From Fusibacter sp963666805 (GTDB lineage: Bacteria > Bacillota > Clostridia > Peptostreptococcales > Acidaminobacteraceae), in the NCBI GenBank assembly GCA_963666805.2, contig CAXXWR010000003.1:496001-560000 (forward strand): a stretch of DNA of 64,000 nt. The letters run 5' to 3'. Under the pieces are notes generated by a model that searched no databases, was not told the origin of the DNA, and saw only the letters and a program-made list of their open reading frames with translations. Shown piece by piece: positions 36,177 to 44,367 of this stretch. Positions within the stretch are counted from its first letter, which is position 1; each line of letters begins with the position of its first letter. The position numbers were made by a program, and so were the translations under genes.

Positions 36177-37474
36177 TCGACCACCCCCGATATAGCGTCG
36201 ATGGGCTGGATAGATTTAAGTGTTTTCAAGTTGAAGATTCCTGAAATCAAAGGGATGATGACAAGCATCATAAAGGCAAAAAGAATATCCTTTACTTTGA
36301 ATACAATTGGCATACTTGAAAACATATACCCTGTATAATTTCTAATCCAAAACTGGAATCCCTCCTTGAATAAAAAACTTAAAAATATCGTACCTATGAA
36401 TGTGATTGTACTAAATACAAGTATTTCAGCTATAAAGCATTTAATCACTTGGTTGTCAGAATACCCCATCACTTTTAAAGTCCCTAATTCATCACTTCTC
36501 TGATGAATGAGTCGCTTAATGAGTGCCTTTTGCAACAAGAAACCTATTAGAAAAATAAAAATACTGGCTAACATAACGGTTTGCATAAGAGGACCCAATA
36601 TTCCTAGAAAACCACCCACTCTAATCACTGGCCTTACACCCACTTCATAATCTTTCAATATTACCCTTAGTTCTTTCATTACACTTTCATTTAAATGCCC
36701 ATCTTTGACTAAAACACGATAATTATAAGCTATTTTATTGTTCATGTCATCATCAATTGATTTCTTTATTTCTGAGATGTCATCATCGGGAATGATAACA
36801 TCACTCTCATCATTTGTAATTCTGACATTGTCATATGTCCCTATAACCGTAAATTTCTTTTTATATTCATTTTTAGGCACTAATTTTCCATCTTGATCTT
36901 GGTAAGAAAAATAACTAACCTCTACTACCTTCCCTATTAAAGATTCCCCCTTAACACGATCAATATCTAGTCTTATTACATCTTCAGTAATTGAATTAAA
37001 TGACATATTTACAGGCACTAGCATGACATTTGTCTCATTGGGTTTAATCCATCGCCCTGAAACTAAATACTTTTCATTTGTATAAAAATCACTACAAAGT
37101 CCTATGTCTCCAAACCTTCTTTTTTCTTTTGGCACATCTATATTCAATAATTCAAGAGCATTATTCACATGAGCTCCTATTGACGGATTGTCATAATGCA
37201 CTTTCTCAATTTTGTCATCATCATTTGCATACTTCTCTAATAACTTAAAAACGGATTGACTATCTGACGCGTTGCTTGAAACAATTATACTTCTATCCTT
37301 TGGAGACTGAGATTGAACCTCATCAAAATAATCGAGTAGTGAATTTCCCAGCATACCAATGATTAACATTAAAAAGGCTATCACCATCATTAATAAACTC
37401 GTTTTCAACCAGCTTTTTTTCCAGTATTTAAGATTACGCTTAATGATAAAAACTATTTTTTCTTTATTCATCAT
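36173..37474 (-). CDS. FtsX/MacB-like ABC transporter permease
   Basis: 433 residues: one N-terminal membrane segment (about 20-45), a large extracellular MacB-like periplasmic-core domain (about 50-275) and three C-terminal membrane segments with the FtsX signature (HQRSDELGTLKVMGYSDNQVIKCFIAEI). It starts inside the end of the ATPase gene (ATGATG; the second ATG is better spaced from GAGGTG). Such transporters move lipoproteins or peptides, or act as mechanotransmitters, rather than importing solutes. Confidence 0.82.
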   Translation of the reverse strand: MMNKEKIVFIIKRNLKYWKKSWLKTSLLMMVIAFLMLIIGMLGNSLLDYFDEVQSQSPKDRSIIVSSNASDSQSVFKLLEKYANDDDKIEKVHYDNPSIGAHVNNALELLNIDVPKEKRRFGDIGLCSDFYTNEKYLVSGRWIKPNETNVMLVPVNMSFNSITEDVIRLDIDRVKGESLIGKVVEVSYFSYQDQDGKLVPKNEYKKKFTVIGTYDNVRITNDESDVIIPDDDISEIKKSIDDDMNNKIAYNYRVLVKDGHLNESVMKELRVILKDYEVGVRPVIRVGGFLGILGPLMQTVMLASIFIFLIGFLLQKALIKRLIHQRSDELGTLKVMGYSDNQVIKCFIAEILVFSTITFIGTIFLSFLFKEGFQFWIRNYTGYMFSSMPIVFKVKDILFAFMMLVIIPLISGIFNLKTLKSIQPIDAISGVVE

Positions 37475-38132
37475 GCACCTCTATCAGTCTTCCAGATTCT
37501 AGAGTGAGCACTGTTTGAGCATATTCCCATACCACATCACTATGTGACGCTATAATGACAACGACGCCTAAATCTCTCAATTTGACAAATTGATCCATCA
37601 CCATCTTTTCATTGCTTTTATCAAGGTTTTCTGTGGGTTCATCAGCTATTATGTATTGAGGATTATTGGCCATCGCTCTTGCGATGGACACTCTCTGCTT
37701 TTCACCGCCTGAAAGTTCGTCGGAATAATGGTCACTTCTTTCACCCAATCCCATGAGACATAAAAGTTCATTTGCCCTTTCCTTTGCCGTTTCAAGTGTG
37801 TAATCGGGATTAATCAATAAGGGAAGAACGACATTTTCTTGAGCTGTATAAGCTGGATTTAGCTGAAAGTCTTGAAAGACAAAACCTAACGTTTCTCTTC
37901 TAAGTCTTGTGATTTCTTTTGCACTGGATTGGATTGATATGCCTTCCACTGTTACTTCACCTTGGCTAGGTTGGTCTAGTAGACCGATGAGATTGAGCAG
38001 TGTCGATTTTCCTGAACCTGAAACACCACGTATGACGTATATACGCCCTTTGTCTGATTTGAAATTATAGGTAAAGTCATTGAGTGCAAGTAATTTAGCA
38101 TATTTTTTATTTGCATTTCTAACTTTAATCAT
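37464..38132 (-). CDS. ABC transporter ATP-binding protein (LolD/MacB type)
   Basis: 222 residues with Walker A GVSGSGKST (about 35-43), Q-loop FVFQDFQL, signature LSGGEKQR, Walker B YIIADEP and switch His in IIASHS. Length and motifs match the LolD/MacB/FtsE class that serves FtsX-like permeases. First canonical gene of the transporter set; the two permease genes follow with overlapping starts. Confidence 0.92.
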   Translation of the reverse strand: MIKVRNANKKYAKLLALNDFTYNFKSDKGRIYVIRGVSGSGKSTLLNLIGLLDQPSQGEVTVEGISIQSSAKEITRLRRETLGFVFQDFQLNPAYTAQENVVLPLLINPDYTLETAKERANELLCLMGLGERSDHYSDELSGGEKQRVSIARAMANNPQYIIADEPTENLDKSNEKMVMDQFVKLRDLGVVVIIASHSDVVWEYAQTVLTLESGRLIEVHDE

Positions 38133-38302
38133 GTTCGACTCCTAAAATAAATATGTAGAAAGATTATGTATGACCTAATCTCTACAGGTTGATTACTTTA
38201 ATGTATCATTGCCCTAAATTTTATCAATAGTCATTTTTACCCATAAGTAGGATTAAACTCTCAATTCATAACCATTTCAACATTTATATCATTATTTATT
38301 TT

Positions 38303-38578
38303 TTAATGACCCCTTATCATTACGTTGAGTTGATCTGGTAAATCAATATCTGATTCCTCTGCCCCCACTAAGAACTGCTGATTAACAATCTCCTCAGGCA
38401 ATTTTTCAAAATTTAAAATGATTTTTACTTCCTGTTTTTGAATAACAGCTCCATAGCTTGTAAACGGATTCATCATCATCGTAACTAATGTTATATATAC
38501 GGCTGGCTCAAACCTTTTTTTACCAAACGAAAATCCAACCCCCCAAAAATCATTATGACTTGAGGGGGCTGAATTCAT
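38303..38578 (-). CDS. 91-residue protein of unknown function upstream of the ABC transporter
   Basis: A good site (AGGAGTGAG) precedes the ATG. The N-terminal half has a KKRFEP patch, then a hydrophobic stretch (AVYITLVTMMMNPF) ending in SYGAV, which could be a late signal or anchor; the C-terminal half is polar and acidic. It is not a recognised bacteriocin. Being small and placed just before a LolD/FtsX-type exporter, it could be the exported peptide precursor, but nothing in the sequence proves that. Confidence 0.45.
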   Translation of the reverse strand: MNSAPSSHNDFWGVGFSFGKKRFEPAVYITLVTMMMNPFTSYGAVIQKQEVKIILNFEKLPEEIVNQQFLVGAEESDIDLPDQLNVMIRGH

Positions 38579-38686
38579 TATATGCTCACTCCTATAAATC
38601 TAAATTGTATAGTCAATATAGCTTATAAAAGCTTTAAAGACATTTTCTAACATTTCAATCATGACATTAACGGCTTTCTGTTTAAC

Positions 38687-39097
38687 CTAAGTTCTCTTTC
38701 TCCTTATTAAATGATAAATGATTAATCCAATCACAAATAGGAACATTATCAAAAGCCATATATAAAAACCTTGGTGATTTTGTAGTCTATAAACCTGACC
38801 AGCAGGCATGTCTTCGTTTATCTTCAACAAATTATTCTGTTTTATCCGTGTCCCTATAACCTGTCCAATAATAATGGCAGAGATATCGGTTATGGCAAGT
38901 GCATTGGCTATTTTGATGCGGTTCAAGAGTGTCAATACCCCAACTATAAGCCAAATATAAACAAAATTCCGTCTCACCATCCACCCTAGCAAATAGACGT
39001 CTTTTAAAAAGAATCGATATAATATCACCATAAGGAGATATGGAGTCATTTGTAGGATTAACCACTTGATTCGGCGCCCATACTTTTCAATCATCAT
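38687..39097 (-). CDS. 136-residue membrane protein of unknown function
   Basis: Four hydrophobic segments (about 10-30, 33-60, 66-84 and 110-128) with short loops and a basic C-terminus (HLIRRKRT). AAGGAGG lies nine bases before the ATG. Lies between the C39-like protease and the small 91-residue gene; the 108-base gap before the latter allows a separate promoter. No family recognised. Confidence 0.5.
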   Translation of the reverse strand: MMIEKYGRRIKWLILQMTPYLLMVILYRFFLKDVYLLGWMVRRNFVYIWLIVGVLTLLNRIKIANALAITDISAIIIGQVIGTRIKQNNLLKINEDMPAGQVYRLQNHQGFYIWLLIMFLFVIGLIIYHLIRRKRT

Positions 39098-39163
39098 TTC
39101 TTAAACCTCCTTATTATACTTTACATTAAAGGACATCAGTTTAGATCATTATACTTGGATTCA

Positions 39164-40270
39164 TCATTTTAATTGATATTGAGTTGCCTTTGCCCATACA
39201 GAGCCAGAATACGGCTTATAAAATCTTTCAACTGTATTATGCCATCCATCAACTATCCTAAAATATGTCCCGTCAGATGGATAATCCCTATATCCAACGC
39301 CTAAAATCCAGTGCCAATCTGCGATGTTATTTCCTAGCAAAAAAGCACATGGATAACCACTGTTCACTGAACTCTTAAAATTATCTGTATTGCCAATATC
39401 ACTAGCTTTTAAAGTATATCCCCTATCTTCAAAATATTCTTTAGTTCCACTTGCCATAAAAACTATTGGACCATCTGGAATGATTTTGTGAACTTCTATA
39501 AACGTGTCTCGAGTACTATTATTAATAATCAAATTAGAAAATCCCTTATAAGAATAAAATAATGCAAGATTTGTTGCAGCTACAGCTGCACAATGATCCT
39601 CTGCAATATCCGAAAAATCATAAGTAGTAGCCCAATCTATTGATTTTATACCCGTTATGTATTTACCAGTATAATCATTGGATGGCATATTAGAAAGGTC
39701 TATAAAGCCGTAACCATTACTAGTAACATAATTTCTATTATTTACGAATTCTTTTTTTATTTTTTGATACTCATTTGCTAACGTTAAATTATTTTCTAGC
39801 AAATCTGGATAATAATCATATAAAGACAATTCAGCTTCATTAGCGTTATTACTAAAGGTTCTATTGTTTTCCATCTTTCTAATATCAACCATACTATTGT
39901 ATATAATTTTATCTGAAGGATTATTAGAAATTAAGTCTTCAATTATTTGATTTTGACCATTCCCAAATTCGATAACTGTTGGATTATTGATATTATTATT
40001 TACAACCGCGTAACCAGATGGTGAAAAATTTACGTAATATGCAATCACATTACCATCGTTATTATATAATGGAATATTTCTTTTAACAGTTGTTTGCGTT
40101 GACAAAATATCATCTTCAGCACTATTAGAATTCAAGTACATACTACTTATTATAAGTGCGTCAATGACATCAATATCATTGGTCGATTTTATATCACTAT
40201 CTGCAAAAGTCATCCCTATACTAGAAACCACCATACATAACATCAACATGACTGCAACTATTTTTTTCAT
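39164..40270 (-). CDS. secreted C39/C10-like cysteine peptidase
   Basis: 368 residues with a clear signal peptide (MKKIVAVMLMLCMVVSSIGMTFA). Residues 60-180 resemble the streptopain (C10) propeptide, with NVIAYYVNFSPSGYAVV followed by PTVIEFG. The catalytic half has C227 in EDHCAAVAATNLALFY, H320 in DWHWILGVGY and Asp/Asn in FRIVDGWHN, as in papain-like C39-type peptidases. It should be exported as a zymogen. A GGAGG-type site precedes the ATG. Confidence 0.72.
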   Translation of the reverse strand: MKKIVAVMLMLCMVVSSIGMTFADSDIKSTNDIDVIDALIISSMYLNSNSAEDDILSTQTTVKRNIPLYNNDGNVIAYYVNFSPSGYAVVNNNINNPTVIEFGNGQNQIIEDLISNNPSDKIIYNSMVDIRKMENNRTFSNNANEAELSLYDYYPDLLENNLTLANEYQKIKKEFVNNRNYVTSNGYGFIDLSNMPSNDYTGKYITGIKSIDWATTYDFSDIAEDHCAAVAATNLALFYSYKGFSNLIINNSTRDTFIEVHKIIPDGPIVFMASGTKEYFEDRGYTLKASDIGNTDNFKSSVNSGYPCAFLLGNNIADWHWILGVGYRDYPSDGTYFRIVDGWHNTVERFYKPYSGSVWAKATQYQLK

Positions 40271-40379
40271 ATTCTTCCTCCTGTGTAGTTTAACATTCTA
40301 TTTCATAATTGTATCATTTTTTTCTTTAAGTTTATGTACCTCTCCCCTCCTTGATTGAATTTTATTCCATAAATGTATT

Positions 40380-40397
40380 ATATATATATATATATAT
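40380..40397. repeat. TA dinucleotide tract
   Basis: Nine consecutive TA units in the promoter region of the secreted peptidase gene; possibly slippage-prone. Confidence 0.7.
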
Positions 40398-40458
40398 CGA
40401 AAGTCAATGGTTCCATCCGGAATAAACTGAATTTTCAAAAAATAAGAAAAAGGTAATG

Positions 40459-40498
40459 AAAAGTTAACTTCCGTTTAAGGCAAATAAACGGAAATAAG
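40459..40498. repeat. imperfect TTCCG hairpin repeat
   Basis: AACTTCCGTTT and AAACGGAAATAAGTT face each other around a short loop. It lies 44 bases past the stop at 40542 on the minus strand, the same placement as the copies at 30291 and 35255. Confidence 0.6.
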
Positions 40499-40541
40499 TT
40501 TTGCAAACATTCAACCCAATCGCCACTTTCTTTAAGTTTTC

Positions 40542-41273
40542 CTATTCCATCTCTAGAGGCTCAAAATCCATTTGAATCAGATGTACATGCCCTTTAGTGA
40601 CAGTATATTTGATAGTAACCTCTCCAATGATATTGATCGAACGATTGACTGCCAAGACCGCATGATAAAGGATATGCCGCTCGCCATCAACTTGAATCGT
40701 CGAATAATTTTCACTTTGAAGGACGACCTCGGCTGTTTTGATTGTTGTGTTTTCCAAGACTGTCTCTTCAAGCTTTTTTGAAAGCGGATAACTTTGCTGA
40801 ATATCCGCCGCCTCAATTTCAAGTCCGTTTTCAGTAAGCCGATAGTTTGGACACTCAATTTCTAAAAAATCATCCACCGATTTAAGTTGAAACTCCGATG
40901 ACTCTATCGCTATAACTCTTGTTACAGTGGTTTGGGCTGTGCCGCCAAGTTCACTTTCAAACATGGTTTCTAACTTCCCATCATCATTCAAATCAACGGC
41001 TTGAGCACTTATTATTGTGCCAAGGACATTTAGTCTGCTTGTCGTGTCGATTGTTTCCAGTGTAATAATAGATTCATAATTTGAATTGTTATAAAAAGTA
41101 AGCGTTTCTTCCGCCCCATCTGAATCAACATCCATTTGAAAACTCACGAATTTTTCATAAGATTCTGGGATCTTATTTGTTAAATTGGCATCACTTTCCT
41201 GTACTTCACAAGCGGTTATTAGGAACACGATGAAAATAAATCCGCCGAGTATTATCTTGTACCGATTCCTCAT
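40542..41273 (-). CDS. lipoprotein with EF-hand/FG-GAP-like segments
   Basis: 243 residues with a lipoprotein signal (lipobox ITAC, Cys about residue 22). Two Asp-rich loops, VDSDGAEETLTFYN and VDLNDDGKLETMFE, are typical of calcium-binding or FG-GAP-type segments found in secreted proteins. The remainder is beta-rich without a known domain. It is probably cell-surface anchored. No firm function. Confidence 0.6.
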   Translation of the reverse strand: MRNRYKIILGGFIFIVFLITACEVQESDANLTNKIPESYEKFVSFQMDVDSDGAEETLTFYNNSNYESIITLETIDTTSRLNVLGTIISAQAVDLNDDGKLETMFESELGGTAQTTVTRVIAIESSEFQLKSVDDFLEIECPNYRLTENGLEIEAADIQQSYPLSKKLEETVLENTTIKTAEVVLQSENYSTIQVDGERHILYHAVLAVNRSINIIGEVTIKYTVTKGHVHLIQMDFEPLEME

Positions 41274-41294
41274 AGTGTCTTTCCTTTCAGTATT

Positions 41295-41368
41295 AGAACC
41301 ATTAACTGTTTTAAGGTCACTGTCTGAGCGACAGCGAGTTTGTCTTTTGCGCTATAGTGCCTTTGCGT
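41295..41368. repeat. second copy of the AGAACC hairpin element (right arm diverged)
   Basis: The first 48 bases match 42977-43024 with one mismatch. The next 18 bases differ, and CTTTGCGT at 41361-41368 matches 43043-43050, so both copies are 74 bases long. Because the right arm has changed, the long outer stem seen at 42975-43046 cannot form here. Confidence 0.75.
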
Positions 41369-41370
41369 TA

Positions 41371-41718
41371 TTATTCACTCATATGATCAAACTGATAAAC
41401 AATATAGGCAATCACTATACTAATTATTAGCGTTAGGCTAAGATGCGTAGACGCATAGAGCACTTTATAAGGTTCTAAAGACCCTAATATAAAGAGACAG
41501 TGACAAACTGAAAGCAAAATGATTAATATAAGCGTTTCATAAATCGGCTTATAACCCCGATTGGATTTTTTATAGAAATAAATCCCTATAGGTAGAAAAA
41601 GAATATACATAATAATAACATTCCACATGGCTATAATATCGTACTTTAAAAAATTCATTCCCACTATCAAAAGTGTAGCGATAATGGTAGCAATAATAAT
41701 AACTCTTTTTTTATTCAT
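41371..41718 (-). CDS. small four-TM membrane protein
   Basis: 115 residues, nearly all hydrophobic, with four segments separated by short loops, starting after AAGGAGT. No family recognised. It lies between two secreted-protein genes in the accessory region, and the repeat at 41295-41368 follows directly. Confidence 0.5.
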   Translation of the reverse strand: MNKKRVIIIATIIATLLIVGMNFLKYDIIAMWNVIIMYILFLPIGIYFYKKSNRGYKPIYETLILIILLSVCHCLFILGSLEPYKVLYASTHLSLTLIISIVIAYIVYQFDHMSE

Positions 41719-41782
41719 ATCCTACTCCTTTCTCAAAATAGTCTTATAACCTTTAACACTTTTCAATCTAAAGAAATTTTTG

Positions 41783-42655
41783 CTAATAATTGAATTCTAC
41801 CGGACTATACTTTACAAAATAGTTGCCAGTAGCCTCGTATTTAACACCAGTCATAGTCAAATTAGGCTCTTGTCCTAATGAATTTTTTGTGATAACGCCT
41901 GTATCACCAGTATGTCCATAAAACATGTGTGCTTTTCCAGTATAATTTGTAAACAACTCGTTATAGACAGCAATAACACCAAACTTATAAACTCTGTAAT
42001 CTAGATTCTTAATTGAGCCAAAAAGAGTTCTTTTATAAGAAATTGAATCTTGAAATCCATACAAAACACCCCATTTTGTATGTAAATTACTTAGCGATTT
42101 TGCCTGACACGTCTCCACTAACCCCAACTTGTCTTCAATCCAAGCATACGAGCTTTCTTTTAAATCTAAATAATAGGGTGCGGTATTCGTGTCATAAAGT
42201 GAAATTCCTAGATACTCAGAATCACCTACATTTCTTTCATGTTTTCCATATCTCGGATCCATTGGTTGATCATCAAACCAGTTGTCATTTAACCACTGCC
42301 CAGCTCCACTCAAAACCCATTCATTTTCCACACTTAAGTAGTAACATGAAATAGTTGATAAGCTAACATCACTCGGTCCAGAATCAAAAATAGCATCCCC
42401 TTGATCAGTCTCAAGCGTATAAATGCCCATACTATTGAGCTTATCTTCTGTATATGTCTTTTCTCCAGTTGAAATCAATTTGATGATTTCTAATTTCTCC
42501 TCCTCCGAAAGTTCAGCTTCTGGACTTAACAACGCCTTTTGACTATTTGCCTTTTCCACAAGGGCGATTTTTTGATTTGTGTTTTCAGCAAACACAAGGG
42601 TCAAGTTTAGTAGTAATAGCGTTAGTAACATGATAGCTAATAATATTCTTTTCAT
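41783..42655 (-). CDS. secreted protein of unknown function
   Basis: 290 residues with a strong signal peptide (MKRILLAIMLLTLLLLNLTLVFA). A helical charged segment (about 30-75) leads into a beta-rich domain with many aromatic residues (EWVLSGAGQWLNDNWFDD, WGVLYGFQDSISYKRTL, MFYGHTGDTGVITK). GHTGD might mark an active or binding loop, but no family is recognised. AGAGGTG precedes the ATG. Confidence 0.55.
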   Translation of the reverse strand: MKRILLAIMLLTLLLLNLTLVFAENTNQKIALVEKANSQKALLSPEAELSEEEKLEIIKLISTGEKTYTEDKLNSMGIYTLETDQGDAIFDSGPSDVSLSTISCYYLSVENEWVLSGAGQWLNDNWFDDQPMDPRYGKHERNVGDSEYLGISLYDTNTAPYYLDLKESSYAWIEDKLGLVETCQAKSLSNLHTKWGVLYGFQDSISYKRTLFGSIKNLDYRVYKFGVIAVYNELFTNYTGKAHMFYGHTGDTGVITKNSLGQEPNLTMTGVKYEATGNYFVKYSPVEFNY

Positions 42656-42918
42656 CTTCTACACCTCTTTTCTATCATTATAAATCCATTTCTCTCCTTT
42701 ATTGTATGTATTATTCCATATCATTAATAGTAACTTTTTAATGTGTACTCCATGTGAATTTTACTAATTTGGAGACTATTTTATTTGTAATAGAGTAAAT
42801 GAAGTTCATTAATCAAAAGTACTATTGTTTAGATCTGTACGATATAACTGATTATGGTGCAGTCTGCCTTGCTATAATATCAGCTTAAAAAGTATGACGA
42901 TCATCGTTTCATGTTAAT

Positions 42919-43102
42919 GCCCCAAGGTCTGCTTGACAGGCATCAGCATTTATGAGAAGGATTGAAAAATAGAAAAGAACCATTAACTGTTTTAAGGTCA
43001 CTGTCTTAGCGACAGCGAGTTTGACCTTTAAGTTAATGGTTCTTTGCGTCATTTTTCATCCGACGAATAACAGCTGATGCCCGTCAAGCAGACATTGGGC
43101 AC
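42919..43102. repeat. 184-bp nested inverted-repeat element
   Basis: Outer arms 42919-42948 and 43074-43102 are complementary with three mismatches and one bulge. Inside, 42975-42989 pairs perfectly with 43032-43046 (15 bases), then AAGGTC 42995-43000 with GACCTT 43024-43029, then CTGTC 43002-43006 with GACAG 43012-43016. The whole region can fold into one long cruciform or RNA rod. It fills most of the 477-base gap between pfp and the secreted-protein gene and may end pfp transcription, or be a miniature mobile element. The rest of the gap shows nothing. Confidence 0.75.
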
Positions 43103-43132
43103 AGGCCGCTACACATATCAAATACTCAAATC

Positions 43133-44356
43133 CTATTTATTAAGAATCTTTTCAACCATAGGTGATCTCAATTTAGCACCTGGGTTAAATCCAGAACCAA
43201 TAAGTGGTTTAGCATATTTAATGAATGCTTCAGTCACATGGTTACCTGCTTCATTGATGAATTCATCAGGCATATGTTTAGTTTTAGCAGCGATTTCTGG
43301 AAGTTCAACTAATCTGTAGTTAACAGCATAGTCGCCAGTTCTTTCCATTACTACTGAACCATCCATGTTATCAATAAGAGCGAATTGAACCGCTTTTTCA
43401 GCCACTTCTCTTGCTTCTTTTTGATCTGTATCAGATACACAACCTAAGAATGAACGTTGCATATAACCTAAAGTATCAGCTCTTACACGGCCGATTCCTA
43501 ATTTTTCTTTTACTTCAGCAACCAATAAGTCACCAAGCGCACCAGTCCCTGATAATTGAACATTACCATGAGCATCTCTTTCAACGTTATCTTGAAGTTT
43601 AGTCACGATCGCTTCACCGTTTTCATCTTGAATACCTTCTGAAACAGCTACGATACATCTACCGTATTTGTCATAAGCTTCTTTAACATCTTTAAGGAAA
43701 CTATCAATGTTGAAAGCTCTTTCAGGAACGTATACTAAATGTGGACCATCTTCTGGGAATACTCTACCAAGCGCAGAAGCCCCTGTTAAGAATCCAGCAT
43801 GTCTTCCCATAATTACACCAATGTAAACGCCAGCTAAAGCTCTATTATCGTAGTTGATACCAGCAAATGCTGATGCAACGTATCTTGCAGCAGAACCAAA
43901 ACCAGGTGTATGGTCATTGATCACGAGGTCATTATCAACTGTTTTAGGAATATGAACAGCTCTGAAATCATATTTTTGTTTTTTAGCTTCTTCATTAACG
44001 ATTCTTACTGTATCTGATGAGTCATTACCACCAATATAGAAGAAGAATCTAATGTTGTGTGCTTTCATTGATTCGAACATTTTTTTACAGTAGTCTGCAT
44101 CTGGTTTTACACGAGTTGATAATAAACCTGATGATGGTGTTGCTGCTACTGCTTCAAGGTTAGCAACTGTTTCTCTTGATAAGTCCATGAATTCTTCGTT
44201 AACGATTCCTTCAACACCATGTACAGCACCATAGATTTTTTCTACGTTTGCATATCTTCTTGCTTCCAATACAACGCCCACCATTGATTGGTTAATAACT
44301 GCAGTTGGGCCACCACCTTGTGCGACCAATAAATTTCCTCTTAATGTTTCACTCAT
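43133..44356 (-). CDS. pfp: pyrophosphate-dependent 6-phosphofructokinase
   Basis: 407 residues with the phosphofructokinase fold: GGGPTAVINQSMVG at the N-terminus, GGNDSSDT with D112 in the position that favours pyrophosphate over ATP, and PKTVDND with K138 (ATP enzymes read PGTIDND). MGRHAGFLTGAS follows. It reversibly phosphorylates fructose 6-phosphate with pyrophosphate, saving ATP in glycolysis. The gene follows the M32 carboxypeptidase by 11 bases in one operon, with AGGAGG upstream. Confidence 0.93.
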   Translation of the reverse strand: MSETLRGNLLVAQGGGPTAVINQSMVGVVLEARRYANVEKIYGAVHGVEGIVNEEFMDLSRETVANLEAVAATPSSGLLSTRVKPDADYCKKMFESMKAHNIRFFFYIGGNDSSDTVRIVNEEAKKQKYDFRAVHIPKTVDNDLVINDHTPGFGSAARYVASAFAGINYDNRALAGVYIGVIMGRHAGFLTGASALGRVFPEDGPHLVYVPERAFNIDSFLKDVKEAYDKYGRCIVAVSEGIQDENGEAIVTKLQDNVERDAHGNVQLSGTGALGDLLVAEVKEKLGIGRVRADTLGYMQRSFLGCVSDTDQKEAREVAEKAVQFALIDNMDGSVVMERTGDYAVNYRLVELPEIAAKTKHMPDEFINEAGNHVTEAFIKYAKPLIGSGFNPGAKLRSPMVEKILNK

Positions 44357-44367
44357 TACAATACCTC

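Noticed and set aside
38303..38578. Class II or lactococcin-972 bacteriocin precursor
   Set aside because: No double-glycine leader, no normal N-terminal signal peptide and no recognisable mature-peptide motif; only its position hints at export.
42919..43102. Integron attC site or insertion sequence
   Set aside because: No integrase or transposase is present, the core-site triplets of attC are not evident and no target duplication could be seen.
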